This document shows positions 38,184-48,872 of a DNA stretch of 64,000 nt, one piece after another. Origin of the DNA: Yarrowia lipolytica (Eukaryota; Ascomycota; Dipodascomycetes; Dipodascales). The stretch spans positions 868,001 through 932,000 of the forward strand of contig NC_090773.1 in NCBI RefSeq assembly GCF_001761485.1. Direction: 5' to 3'. The translations under genes were made by a program, and so were the position numbers. Position 1 is the first letter of the stretch. The number at the start of each line of letters is the position of its first letter. The notes beneath the pieces were generated by a model. It ran no database searches. It saw only the letters and a program-made list of their open reading frames with translations, and was not told the origin of the DNA.

Positions 38184-38821
38184 TGCTCGCCAGGGCGCGG
38201 GACAGCCGTCCTTATATAAAAAAGCTGAAAAAAACACTCGGTTCTTGTGTCACTCCAACTCGTTTCTCCTTTGCTGATTGGGCGGTCCTTTGGCGGGTGT
38301 GCAGTGTGTGCCCGCATCTACAAGTCGGCTTTATAAATAGCTGATGAGACACAGGATACAGAGCTCTGTTTGTATATGGCGTATCTCGAGACTGGCCAAT
38401 CGAAATGCCGTTTGTCACAACCTGATTTGCGGCTCTCTTTCGCCACAAGGACATGTCTCATACGCTTGGAGGATTCGCACCAGGCAGAATGTGAGCTTAG
38501 GGTGGCTGACAAATTGCGCAGATGTGACAGTTGCAGCAGCGTATTGCACGACAGAATTGTGGCTGAAGCAGCTGAAGCACGTAGCACCGGAGCAAAGGAT
38601 AAGTAACCAAAGAGAAACGCAATCTTTTCCCCTCATCCACAACACAAACACTTGCTTGGTTCCTCACCCCCACATCTCTCGACCTCGCATAACTCACCGC
38701 ACAACTGCACGCTGCAAGCTCGCCCAACTCTGTTGCGCTAAAGGACAAACTCTGATGCAAAATGTCGACATGAGCAACCAACCAGTGTGACGAGGACTTG
38801 GAGAACTTCTGACGCGCCACA

Positions 38822-40579
38822 ATGTCTATCAACACGGTAGTCATCGGCTCAGGTCCCGCGGGACTCTGTCTCTCCTACATTCTGCACGGCAACATACCCT
38901 ACTACAACCCCCACAAGCCACATCCTGATCCCGAACTCCACAGGCTGCTGGCTCAGTATGAGAAGAGGCCGGGAGGCAAGTCGCTGCTGGACGCGGTGTC
39001 CAACCGAGACGTTTTGCAACACGTGATCGACAAGGGTCCGCATTTCCGATCGTCCATGCTGCCAGTCAACCTGCTTCTGGATCTGCTGGTGGTCTCAGAC
39101 GAGATCAACTACGTCAGTAGGGACCAAATGGATAGCCGAATCACGTGGGTGCACGAACCCGAGCGGGCGATTGATCACGTGGTCATCGGAACCCATCCTG
39201 GAGGCCAATGGGCTCAATCTGATACTTCTACAACCACTCCTGATGACCAATGTTTGAGCTACGCAGAAATGCTGTCTCTCCCAGGCTACCCATTTTCCAC
39301 GCATTACAAAGAAAAGTACGGCAATGCACCTCCGGAGTTTTTGCGGCCTCGAAGGAAAGATATAGCGTCGTATTTCGACGCCTACCCCGACATTGTGGGC
39401 ATCTCAGACTCACTAATTATCGGAACCGTAATAGAGGTCGATATCAGAAGCAAGGGAGGCTATTCCGTCAGTTACAACGGTCAGGTTGGTCTTATGACCC
39501 CTGGCTCTGAATCTGTTCCTGGATCTCCCTCTGGCCCAAGTTCGCAAACAGCCTCCTGGGCGTCGCCTAAGAGAAGTCCGTCCTGCCGACTTACTACAAC
39601 TAATGTGGTTTTGGCAACCGGCATTTTCGACAAACCGTCACAGTTCAAGACCCACAAACACGCAAACTGCTCATCCAAGTCGTTGCTGTACAACTCGGAG
39701 TGCACGGGCATGACTCTCAACGAGCTGATTGACAAACGGTTCAATGGGCTCTTCCACTTTGACCATTCGGACTCAGATGTCACCCTGGTGGTCGGATCTG
39801 GCTTCTCTGCTGCCGACATCATCAGTTCGACTTTCAAGCAGGGCGGAAGAGTGCTTCATTTGTTCAAATGGGGTGACAAACCGTGTCCTTTAAAAGGATT
39901 CCCTAGAGAGCTGTACCCCGAGTACGCTTCTATTTACAGATGGATGAGGCTGGCAGCTGCAACTCAGAAAAGGTCTGCTAGCGGTGCTCAACCAACTAAT
40001 GGGGTTGTTTCAACGTCTCGAAAATGTAAGTTTGAAGAAAACGGATGCCACTACGAGGGACTGGCAAACACAAAGATTCTATCTGCTGAAGACGGAGTTC
40101 TCAAACTAGAACTTCCCGGCGGAGAGGTTCTGACTCGACACGTAGGAGGCGTGCGCATTTGTGTCGGTCGAACCGGGTCTCTGCAGTTTCTATCAAACCG
40201 CATCCTGCATGCCCTAGACCTCGCTCAACAGGAGGCCTACACGGTGAACAAGCATACGATTTCCAAGCGCATTCTCAACCCGAGGAAAGACAAGGGAGAC
40301 CCATCAAACGGTCTCTCAGACCTCGGACACAAGCACACAAACCGACCTGTGTCCAACGGTGATCCAAAGACCCCCGACTCGGCAGGCGCCTCTCCATGCA
40401 CCTACGTGGCTGCGGGAGCTCCAGGCGACGCCCAGTCGTGCGAGGCCATGGATAATGCCTTCTACGGCGACTTTCAGGTGCTTCCCAACATGTACGCCAT
40501 TGGCAGCCTCGCGGGAGATTCTCTCGTGCGGTTTGTGCTTGGAGGAGCTGCTGCTGTGGGCAAGTTGTTGGGCGTCTAG
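38822..40579 (+). CDS. OSGIN-like FAD/NAD(P)-dependent oxidoreductase
   Basis: 585 residues. It begins with a dinucleotide-binding fold, VVIGSGPAGLCLSYIL (GxGxxG at 9-14). A second nucleotide-binding motif, LVVGSGFSAADIISS, lies in the middle (about 321-335). RPRRKDIASYFDAYPD, the segment TNVVLATGIFDKPSQF, and the C-terminal PNMYAIGSLAGDSLVRFVLGG (FAD-contacting GS-AGD) are typical of flavoprotein monooxygenase-like enzymes of the OSGIN1/2 (oxidative stress-induced growth inhibitor) group. This family is common in animals and filamentous fungi and, as far as I know, missing from S. cerevisiae. A low-complexity Ser/Pro insert (about 226-258) and another (about 480-530) separate the core blocks. 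Substrate is unknown; an N-hydroxylating monooxygenase is the nearest alternative reading. Confidence 0.82.
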   Translation: MSINTVVIGSGPAGLCLSYILHGNIPYYNPHKPHPDPELHRLLAQYEKRPGGKSLLDAVSNRDVLQHVIDKGPHFRSSMLPVNLLLDLLVVSDEINYVSRDQMDSRITWVHEPERAIDHVVIGTHPGGQWAQSDTSTTTPDDQCLSYAEMLSLPGYPFSTHYKEKYGNAPPEFLRPRRKDIASYFDAYPDIVGISDSLIIGTVIEVDIRSKGGYSVSYNGQVGLMTPGSESVPGSPSGPSSQTASWASPKRSPSCRLTTTNVVLATGIFDKPSQFKTHKHANCSSKSLLYNSECTGMTLNELIDKRFNGLFHFDHSDSDVTLVVGSGFSAADIISSTFKQGGRVLHLFKWGDKPCPLKGFPRELYPEYASIYRWMRLAAATQKRSASGAQPTNGVVSTSRKCKFEENGCHYEGLANTKILSAEDGVLKLELPGGEVLTRHVGGVRICVGRTGSLQFLSNRILHALDLAQQEAYTVNKHTISKRILNPRKDKGDPSNGLSDLGHKHTNRPVSNGDPKTPDSAGASPCTYVAAGAPGDAQSCEAMDNAFYGDFQVLPNMYAIGSLAGDSLVRFVLGGAAAVGKLLGV

Positions 40580-41765
40580 CAAGGAGGTATCAACCATCAA
40601 CCAACTATCGGTCACTGCAGTTGACCAAGTATTTATTTGTAACATAACTGACGCATTGAGCCAAAAGGCATATGCGAAGCGGAATGGTCTTGGACTACAA
40701 CACCACAGCGCCCCGCACTATTTCGAGACATTGTGTAGATGTGTCTCACTGGAAGAGTATCATTTGCACTCTGCGCAGGTCTATCTCCATACAGCCACCT
40801 TATAGATCACTCGTACGGTAGTACTCTTGTAGCTACTGTAGCGCTACTAGTGGTACGATACACTCACCATCTCGTTATACAGACGCATACCCAAGTAAGA
40901 GCACTCTTCCTCCTCAACACCACTCGCACAGGACCCAAACAAAAAACAAAGCAGAGCACGTGTCCGTGTCTGTGCGGCGTTCACGGGTCCGAATTGAATT
41001 TGAAAATACCAACAATTTGGACGTCCGAAACTCATCATATCGACATATTATCGAGTGACAGATTAAGAATCTTGAGAGCTTCTCAACTAATCTCGGTGGC
41101 TCTGTCAACAACATTCAACTAAAACGTGTCTGTGGGGGTTGCCTCGTATAACCGAGTTAATTTCTGTGGCGTGAAGATCGAAAGAATGCTTTTCATGGGG
41201 GGTTTTATTTGTGTCCTGGGGAAGAAATCCCCCTTCACAGCGCTACTTATCTCCCCAATTGCAGCTTCAGCCGATTATCCTATTGCTTCGTCGAGCCGCG
41301 CATGTGTCTCATTATGATGTCATCTGACCAAGATCGCAATCTACTCTCTAGGAGGAAACACTGTGTGACACCAAAATACACAAGTGTCCGACAAGCCGAT
41401 GGCGACAGGATACTAGGGTCACGTGACCCGCCTGAAGCGCCCGATTGACCGCGGCGAATGACGGGGTACCTTATTCTCAACTGTTTGCGTACAAAAATGC
41501 GTCATTATCCATGCTCATAATTACTGCCTACCTGTGAATAAGGCCAACGCAGGGACCATGTTTTTGTGAGTGAGAAGTGGGCTGTGTCCACACAGTACTT
41601 GTACTTGTAGATAACAAGACAGACAAGGTGATTAAAAAAATATGGACGCCGACATGGACGATACAAGTGAACTACAAGTAGAGTCTACTTGAGGCCATAC
41701 ACCGACGCCTGCCACTTGTATTGGCAGCCCGCTGGGATGGCGCATCTCCGCAATAATTACTCTAT
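40580..41765. other. Convergent spacer between OSGIN-like gene and VPS21
   Basis: About 1.2 kb. It contains the 14-bp palindrome GGGTCACGTGACCC (41416-41429), an extended version of the window's TCACGTGA word, and GTAC-rich words near 40815 and 41600. It is notable that a CACGTG palindrome sits between two 3' ends, where no promoter is expected. No gene is supported. Confidence 0.55.
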
Positions 41766-42395
41766 CTAACAAGCACAGCTGCTTTCGGGGCCAGCGACGG
41801 CCGAGTTGAGGTCGACCCTGCTGTCCTCCTCTGCTCCTCTGAGGCCTCCAGATGGCGCCTTCTGCTCCTCGGGAATCTTCTGGGCAATGGCCATGAACAC
41901 GTCCTTGACGTTGAGGCCGGTCTTTGCCGAGGTTTCAAAAAAGAGCAGACCCTCCTCCTCGGCGAGCTGCTTGCCCTCGTCCTCCGCCACCTTTCGGGCA
42001 GACTCGTCGTCGTCCACCAGATCTCGCTTGTTGCCGACCAGGGCAATGATGATGCCTGGAGATGCCTGGGACTTGAGCTCGCTGACCCAGTGTCGGGCCT
42101 TGATGAATGACTGAGGCTTGGTGATGTCATAGACCACGAGCGCGGTCTGGGCGTTTCGATAGTACATGGGCGCCAGAGAGGCGAATCGCTCCTGTCCGGC
42201 CGTGTCCCAGATTTCAAATTTGATTGTGCGGTCGGGGAAGTTGCACTTTTGTGTGAGGAAGGCTGCGCCGATGGTGGGCTCTTTGTTTTCCTGGAACTCG
42301 TTGCTGACGAACCGCAGCACCAGCGACGACTTGCCGACCGCGGCCTCGCCGAGCAGCACCAGTTTGACGCTGGTGGTTTTTCTGGGGGCAGACAT
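41766..42395 (-). CDS. VPS21: Rab5-type small GTPase (Vps21/Ypt5)
   Basis: 209 residues from the ATG at 42395; a short upstream extension has only a TTG. Rab5 GTPases control early endosome fusion and vacuolar protein sorting. G-motifs: P-loop GEAAVGKS (16-23), switch I with T41 in [20 protein letters not shown] (63-71), NKRD and ETSAKTG. The effector region [17 protein letters not shown] and [19 protein letters not shown] are characteristic of the Rab5 subfamily rather than Rab7 or Rab11. The C-terminus is CAC, the double-cysteine (CXC) geranylgeranylation signal. The 5' leader carries a GTTGCG/GTTGCT repeat. Confidence 0.94.
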   Translation of the reverse strand: MSAPRKTTSVKLVLLGEAAVGKSSLVLRFVSNEFQENKEPTIGAAFLTQKCNFPDRTIKFEIWDTAGQERFASLAPMYYRNAQTALVVYDITKPQSFIKARHWVSELKSQASPGIIIALVGNKRDLVDDDESARKVAEDEGKQLAEEEGLLFFETSAKTGLNVKDVFMAIAQKIPEEQKAPSGGLRGAEEDSRVDLNSAVAGPESSCAC

Positions 42396-42484
42396 GTTGA
42401 GAACTGTTATCGGTGTTGTAGATGTCAAGGTGACTACGTGTGAAAGTAGTGTAATGTTCTGGAGTAAAACTGCAAGTGGTGACG

Positions 42485-42531
42485 CTGCTGTTGTTGCGGT
42501 TGCGGTTGCTGTTGCTGTTGCGCTGTTGCTT
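42485..42531. repeat. GTTGCT/GTTGCG repeat upstream of VPS21
   Basis: Hexanucleotide-type repeat of GTTGCG and GTTGCT units, about 90-135 bp upstream of the VPS21 ATG, so probably in its 5' leader or core promoter. Confidence 0.75.
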
Positions 42532-43748
42532 TGATGTCACTGCTGCTGTCACGGTCACGGGGAGATTGTTGTAGTAACTGGGAGCCGTCGTTTATCCTGT
42601 AGCTGTAGCTGTGCTGTCACGATACAGAAAGGAGGCAACCCAAGTCAAAGTCAAAGGTAGCGCTGAGCTTGTCCTAAAGTGGCAAAGTGGGTTGGGAGAA
42701 CTGAGAGTTGGTGGCAATAATAATGCCGAGGGCAGTGACGAGACAGACACAGCCGGTACCTGAAAAGGGGATCCCGGAATCACATAGATATATACATTTC
42801 CTCCTGTCACGTGACCAAACTCGCTCGCAACGGACTTTTTTTCTCTTGCAACCACCTGCCATACCAGCCACAGTCTTGAACAATAGCTACAGAACAAGCG
42901 TCCAACTGCCTGCACTGGGCGAACCTAAACAAAGCTGTATTACTGAACAGCGCTACCAACGGGCAATCACCGTATCAGATGCGCTGGCCTGCACCGTCTC
43001 TCCCTCTTATCCAACACACGTCGTATCCAAGACCGATGTAGCCAAATCGTGCCAATGACGAGGACCAGAGAGGGAGTGCTGAGTAATCGCACGCTGAGCT
43101 TTAACTTGATCTAATCCGAGGTGGTGTACAAAGTGTCAGCAAACTGCATTCACTTTTGATACGGTGATTATGGTATGCGATAACACAGCCAGTACACAAT
43201 GATGGCACATTACCATACAAAATATTACAAAATATTACATAAGGCACACCAATGACACAGTCACGTGATTGACCCAACTCGCTCAGCATGTTCTGTTTAT
43301 AAACAGACGTTGTACTTGTACTGTACACACGGTGTGTTGAACTATTATTAGCAGACGGACTAGTACATACAGTATATCGTGTGTGATAATCTGTCATGAT
43401 AACTGCCATCATCACTCTGTATGCAGTCTTGAAATATTATATTACAAGCAAGAATCATGTGTATTCCGATGTATGTACAGTAATTTCAAATTGACCCTAA
43501 ACAAACAGAATCTGAGAAGAAAATGCGGATTGCAACTCTTGTACAAGTATCCACCTTCCTATCATCACATTCAAACATAATACGGAGCAAGACATTCGTT
43601 ACAGTCCACTCTACTTGCCGGTACCTTCAATTACCCCTAATGATGCAAATAAATATAGTATATTACATGTGAGTCGAGATCCAAATGTGGTCATCTCGTT
43701 GAGCAAGTCATAATCGTCATCTCGTTGAGCACTTCTCGCACCCTCAAG

Positions 43749-43846
43749 TCATCTCCAAATCGTCATCTCCAAATCGTCTCCTCCAGATCGTCATCTCCAA
43801 ATCGTCTCCTCCAAATCGTCCCCTCCAAATCGTCTCCTCCAAATCG
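43749..43846. repeat. 14-bp tandem repeat, 7 copies, just 3' of the kinase gene
   Basis: Seven in-register units alternating TCATCTCCAAATCG and TCTCCTCCAAATCG with few changes. The array ends 18 bp before the kinase stop codon, so it would lie in the 3' UTR. A shorter related duplication (GTCATCTCGTTGAGCA) lies just beyond it near 43690-43730. Confidence 0.9.
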
Positions 43847-43863
43847 TCTCAACCACCAAACTG

Positions 43864-46077
43864 TTACGCCTTGATCGTAGCAGGCTCGGTTCGGGCAGGC
43901 TCCGAAGCCGCCCGCTCTACGTCCCGGGTATCAACACTGACCATCTTGGTTTCCACAGCCATACCGTCAATGGAAGCGCGCATAATGAGCCGCTTGGGCA
44001 GCACCTCCTTGACCCACGGCCTCTGGCCAATTTCAAACGCTGACCACCGCTTGTTGCGCCGCTGTAGACAGCCCTTTACAATCTCCTTGCCGCCGGTCCA
44101 CGCCTCGCGATCCCACTGGCCAGTGGGCACGCCTAGACCGGTGGGGTTGGGAGACGTATTAGGTGTTCCATCGGGCTCGTCCTTGAACACGCCCCAGGAC
44201 CACTCGATCCGGGCAATCCGGTGGGCCGTCCGGCCACGAGACCGGCCACCCCCAGACGTTCGGGGCGCGTCAAACGGAAGCCGACCCTCCATGATGGCGT
44301 ACAAAAGTACACCAAGAGCCCACGAGTCGGTCTGGCGGCCGTCGTAGGGCTGACCCATGAGCAGCTCGGGAGGCACGTAGTCCTCGGAGCCGCAGCGGGT
44401 GGTGAGTGTGGGCTCGCTGGGGTCAATGCGACGAGCGAGACCCAGGTCCGTCAACGTGACTAGACTGTATGGGTAGGTCACGGGATCCAATGTAAGCATC
44501 TCCTCCACGGGGATATTGAGAAGAACGTTTTCCAGCTTAATGTCACGGTGAACAATGTTTTGCGAGTGCAGATACATGACCGCATTGACTACCTCAGCAA
44601 AGATACGTCGAACAAGAAGACTCGTGAGCTCGTTTCTGTGGCTGGAGGCCAGATCGAACAGATCACCGCCGCGGCAGTATTGCAGAACCATGAGTGCACG
44701 GTTGTCATCAATGTTGAACGCCAGTAGCTTGATGAGCGACGGGTGCTGCACGTGCTTGAGAATGTCGAGTTCTCGGCGTAGGCCAGACTCGATTCGCTCA
44801 CGAGATGCTCCACCGGCAGCAGCCACTTCCACAATCTTGATGGCCACGAGATTATGGTCTCGTTGGGCATGGGCCTCGTCGTAGTTCTGCCGGGTGTGTG
44901 GAACGGCAAGAACGACCCGACTGAACGCTCCTCGTCCCAGAGGCCTCAATTCTCGCCACGACGTCTTGTTCATGTCAATATCGTAGGCGTCGTAAATGGA
45001 CGACGACGGTGGCTGAGAAGCAGTGAGCTCTGGGGAAGTGTGAGCCGACGAGGCAGTCGTGGTTGAAGACCGCACGCTCGATTGCGAGTCCAGTGACGAA
45101 CCCAATGGATGGGCAGTCTTGCTGTACTCGGCGAGTCCGTCGTCATCGGCCTGTTCTCGCTCCCGTTGCCGCTGACGCAGGTGCTGCTCTCGTTTGAGCA
45201 TCTGCGAGTGGTAGTCGAGTTCCGAGTTTGTCGTGGCCACAGACACGACTCGCTGGGGAACATGCTGGGGCAGGGAGGCGGCTCCGGACGACTGCGGACG
45301 AGCCGTGGACGGCGTGCTCAAATCGGGCGATTTCTCCTCGTCGCTGAGCGCCGATCTTTTGGGTGACTTGATTACATGGATCGAGTCTGCTTCTGTGCGC
45401 AACCGTGACGGGATGACATGGCGGGTATGGTGGCCCGCAGACACAGGGTGTACGGTTGACGGTGACGATGGGAACGGTCCAGAGTGGTATTCGGACATGA
45501 CCCGGCGCCCTGTGGGCTCCGGCTCTCCTGCCGATGGAGCCAGCTGCGGGACCGGAGACGTTTCCTTCTTGTATCGCAGCGACGGCATGCGCGAAATGGA
45601 CGCCATGGGTGGCGAGTTGCCGTTGAAGTAGCGGAAGACGCCGGGGGCATTGGGGTCCGAAAAGAGGTTAGGCGATGGCAGCGGCGTGAGGTCGATGAAG
45701 CTGGTGGCGCTGCTCTGGCCACCCGGAGTATCAGAGGACAGTGTGGAGGACCGTTGTCGTCCTGCGGGCGGTGGCGTTGTCAGAATCGACGTTCGGCCGT
45801 CCTCGGTGGGGATCTGGACCTGGAGACCCGACAGAACCGTGCCCATGGCCTTGGGGGTGGTGTAAGATGACGGCGACTTGAAGAACCATTCTCCCTGCTG
45901 GTTTGTGGGCGTCACTGCCAGCTGTTGGATAGCGACAGGGACGTCATCGTTCACACCGCTGAGTCGTTTTGCGGTCGTGCCGTTTGTGTTGGATGTGTCT
46001 GTTGGAATGTGTCTGTTGGCCGACGTCGAGCTGGGTGTCCCATTACTATTGGGTGGTGAGTCGGAGGACTCTACCAT
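43864..46077 (-). CDS. Serine/threonine protein kinase, Prr1/Prr2-like
   Basis: 737 residues: a long disordered, Ser/Pro/Thr-rich N-terminal half (1-370) with many SP/TP sites and a short charged coiled coil (about 293-312), then a kinase domain (about 373-690). Kinase motifs: glycine loop LGRGAFSRVV (380-389), lysine K414 in VAIKIVEV, catalytic HRDIKLEN (510-517), activation segment TRCGSEDYVPPELL and DSWALGVLLYAIMEGRLPFD. The DFG motif reads DLG (544-546) and APE reads PPE (569-571). The CGSEDY-PPE and GQPYDGRQTDSWALG signatures point to the fungal Prr1/Prr2 group, which in yeast modulates the pheromone MAPK pathway and stress responses. An exact orthologue is not assigned. The ATG at 46077 has a favourable context (TACCATGG region on the coding strand). 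Confidence 0.87.
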   Translation of the reverse strand: MVESSDSPPNSNGTPSSTSANRHIPTDTSNTNGTTAKRLSGVNDDVPVAIQQLAVTPTNQQGEWFFKSPSSYTTPKAMGTVLSGLQVQIPTEDGRTSILTTPPPAGRQRSSTLSSDTPGGQSSATSFIDLTPLPSPNLFSDPNAPGVFRYFNGNSPPMASISRMPSLRYKKETSPVPQLAPSAGEPEPTGRRVMSEYHSGPFPSSPSTVHPVSAGHHTRHVIPSRLRTEADSIHVIKSPKRSALSDEEKSPDLSTPSTARPQSSGAASLPQHVPQRVVSVATTNSELDYHSQMLKREQHLRQRQREREQADDDGLAEYSKTAHPLGSSLDSQSSVRSSTTTASSAHTSPELTASQPPSSSIYDAYDIDMNKTSWRELRPLGRGAFSRVVLAVPHTRQNYDEAHAQRDHNLVAIKIVEVAAAGGASRERIESGLRRELDILKHVQHPSLIKLLAFNIDDNRALMVLQYCRGGDLFDLASSHRNELTSLLVRRIFAEVVNAVMYLHSQNIVHRDIKLENVLLNIPVEEMLTLDPVTYPYSLVTLTDLGLARRIDPSEPTLTTRCGSEDYVPPELLMGQPYDGRQTDSWALGVLLYAIMEGRLPFDAPRTSGGGRSRGRTAHRIARIEWSWGVFKDEPDGTPNTSPNPTGLGVPTGQWDREAWTGGKEIVKGCLQRRNKRWSAFEIGQRPWVKEVLPKRLIMRASIDGMAVETKMVSVDTRDVERAASEPARTEPATIKA

Positions 46078-47767
46078 GGGTGGTGTGTGAGAAGATGAGA
46101 GGGTTAGTGTTGGTGGTTGGGTGGATGTATATCGTAGGTTGACTGAGTCTGCGCACTTGTAGGTTGGCGATGTCTGTGTCTGTCGGGTAGTGTGACCTTG
46201 TCGTGTGGCTTATTTTTCTTGTCCGTTGTCTTGTTTGTATCGTCGAGTGTGTGGTCTGAGTCGAAACCTCTTAATGATCAAGTCGAGCTATTTTTCTAAT
46301 CCGGGGTAACAGAGCAAGTGCAAGGCGGGGCGAGTTGAGGTGGTGTTGGGCGGGGCGGACAGGTACTATAGGGCACGGCGACACCTCGTCAGTCGTCCAC
46401 AATAGTCGGCGTGTTCAACGGGTAACAAGAGTAGGCAAAAAAAAAGAGAGTCTAGCGGATGGCACGGCTGGCGATAACTGTGGGTGGGCACCAACTTTAG
46501 CAACCAGAGTTTGCAGTGTAGAGAAGGTCACCAGTGCGTGGGTTTGCAAAGTGAAGAGTTGAGTGAGTTTCGGATCCAGGTGAGCAAAAAAGCGGGCGAT
46601 TGGCTGGTCTCGGTACAACAAGTGAAGAAGAAAAAGAGTGCAAGAAAGAGCCATCCAGCCCGTCTTTTTCGTCTCCTATCTTCACACACGAGTCCGCTTT
46701 CATGTCCTCTTGACTAGCGCTCCCATCCAGGGCTGGTATGGAGAATTTCAAGGTTAGGCTCTGGGTAGCGGTTGGGCTGTTTTCAGTAAAGTGCTGCAGA
46801 GGCACAAGCACCGACCGCCAATCTGGCTCAGACTTGGTCTGTAGCGTCACAGGTGTCTCTCTTTGGATGTGATTGGATGTGGAGCCCACGGGCGGAAACC
46901 AGTGTTTGCGGGAGCGACTGGGGCTGTTTCATCGCCCGTGTCAGCCGTGTGTGGTTGTTTCATGCTTTGCTCGCCCGCATTTCCGTTCTCAACCACCTGT
47001 TGACCCACTCTATGTCCGATGACTGATGCTACAAATCTGCACATGGTCTCCCAGCCCCACCGATATCATGTATAGTACATAGTACATACTGGTAGACAGT
47101 GTGCTCCCAAAGACCCAGGCTCCCAAAGACCAAGGGTGCCTGTCGGAAGCACAGGGACTCCTGCCAGGGCGTTTGGCCGCCGCGGCTCCGTGTTTCGCGC
47201 GGGTCTCAGCGCCGGAATGTGGAATGTGCGCTAGAGTGACCCTTTTATGCTAACTACGAGTACCGTACTCGTACCAAAGTGTCTGGTATCACCCCTCCCC
47301 CTCCAAACTCTACTGCTATCTCACCAAACGGATATCGTCGTGCATATCCAATTCACTTGCAAGGTTCAGAGATAGGGCTGGATCTGGTGGGTCTGACAGT
47401 ACTTGTGTCCGCTCGAGTCCTGGCGACGGTCTACGCGTCGGACTCCGGGCCTGTACATGTTCACTTGCCAGAAAGGTTGACCTTGTTTACAAGTATCGTG
47501 GCGCTGTTTGACTACGAGTTGGACTAGAGTTGGACTACGAGAAGCTACCTTGTCCACTGGTGTTTGGCTCTAGCATACTTATACCGCCGCATGTGGACGC
47601 TATCTCGAGCACGTAAAGCTGAAAAGGGATCGACAGAAACCTTTTCGGACGGTGACTTTGAGAGCGATCTCGTATAGACGTCATTTGGCTGATTGACGTT
47701 GGGCCATGATACATACTGCACAGGTTCAGGTCGTGTGTCGACTTGTATACACATTCTGGCTCCCGAA

Positions 47768-47856
47768 AGCAGCAGCAGCAGCAGCAGTATGTGCTTCAGA
47801 TGTGCGCCGACTGACGATAATAATAACAGTAATAATAATAATAACAATAATAATAC
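47768..47856. repeat. Microsatellites (AGC)6 and (TAA/TAC)n
   Basis: Six AGC units at 47768-47787, then about 30 bp later a run of TAATAACAG/AATAAT units ending near 47856. Confidence 0.9.
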
Positions 47857-48368
47857 GAGCATGTGTCCCACCCGATATTGGAATATTCCATGTACAGCGG
47901 GTGAATACGGACTGAAGAATGGATTGAGGAATGGCTGAAGAATAGCTGAAGAATGGCTGACGAGAGTGGCGAGAATGGCTGACGGGAATGAGGATATATT
48001 ATGAATATGGGTACTGTACCAATACAGCACGTCTCAAACGGGAACTGACACTGCTGATACCATCCGAGGTGCGTAGTCGGTCCCCTGAACTGGTCAATCT
48101 CGAGTACAAGTACATACTCCATTCTCCGCTGCCCAACAAAAAATACAGTGTACTCATGATATAGTCGGGCCGTATCCATACTTGACGCAAGCAGACCACT
48201 TGCGCCGCCATGTTGACATGACGGTTGAACGGCTGTGTCCGAGTGTGGAGTAAGTACAGTAGATGCATGGATCGAACTCCCTCAAAGGCTTGTGTCGGCA
48301 CTCGATCCTTTTTATCCACCGCTTGTTGTGACAGAGACAGTTCTACTGGTTGTTTTTTCAATTCGGGG

Positions 48369-48495
48369 TTTTTTTTCTTGTTTTTTTTCTTTTTTTTCTT
48401 TTTTTTTCTTTTTTTTCGGCGTTTTTTCCAATTTCGGCGATTTTTTTCAATTTGGCGATTTTTTTCAATTTGGCGATTTTTTTTCTTTTTTTCCC
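48369..48495. repeat. T-rich tract with repeated CAATTTGGCGATT units
   Basis: Runs of 7-9 T separated by single C or G, then three related units (CCAATTTCGGCGATT, CAATTTGGCGATT, CAATTTGGCGATT) each followed by a T run. It lies about 380-500 bp upstream of MED14. Confidence 0.9.
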
Positions 48496-48872
48496 CTTTT
48501 CCATTATCCGTTATATCCACCACCCCTCAAATCGAACCCACGCCACAATCCCCTCATGCCATCTTCAAACGTCATTTTTCAAAGCCAGATTCCGAGGCTG
48601 AAAATTTGTCCCAAGCACGAGTGTCGGGCGATTCGGAGATCCGAGCATCTGCCGAACAAGTAGCTGAACATGGAGTGAAATTAGACACAATTTGCAGTTA
48701 CGCAACCAGCAAAACAATCCCATAAACTACCCCTCATCTTGCACTTATTGTTTGGATATTGTATCATGCCAGCGTTGATTCACAATGGTTGCATGCAACC
48801 TCCTCCCACCGATGACTAAGCTTATCATATAATTCACCATACTTCACTCCAACCCTAACCGTCAACCTCATC

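Larger units (their letters stand above)
37521..38821. other. Divergent promoter region between the epimerase and OSGIN-like genes
   Basis: 1.3 kb. It holds a 14-bp tandem repeat (37864-37918), an 18-bp perfect palindrome (38166-38183), TATATAAA near 38213 and TATAAATA at 38332-38339. An open frame at 38344-38790 has no family resemblance and was not accepted. Confidence 0.6.
42396..43863. other. Spacer between VPS21 and the PRR-type kinase gene
   Basis: 1.5 kb with exact TCACGTGA at 42807-42814 and 43261-43268, a GTAC-rich stretch at about 43310-43330, and a 14-bp tandem repeat next to the kinase 3' end. No supportable gene. Confidence 0.6.
46078..48872. other. Intergenic region between the kinase gene and MED14 (divergent promoters)
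   Basis: 2.8 kb, the second largest empty stretch. It holds an (AGC)n and (AAT/AAC)n microsatellite pair near 47768-47856 and a long T-rich tract with internal repeats at 48369-48495. Open frames here are repeat-driven (poly-Lys, poly-Phe, poly-Leu) and were not accepted. Confidence 0.6.

Noticed and set aside
38344-38790. 148-codon plus-strand frame upstream of the OSGIN-like gene
   Set aside because: Composition is not protein-like, and the TATA-like element lies only a few bases from its ATG.
47999-48523. Lys-rich and Phe-rich frames near MED14
   Set aside because: Produced by the T-rich repeat tract; no coding character outside it.
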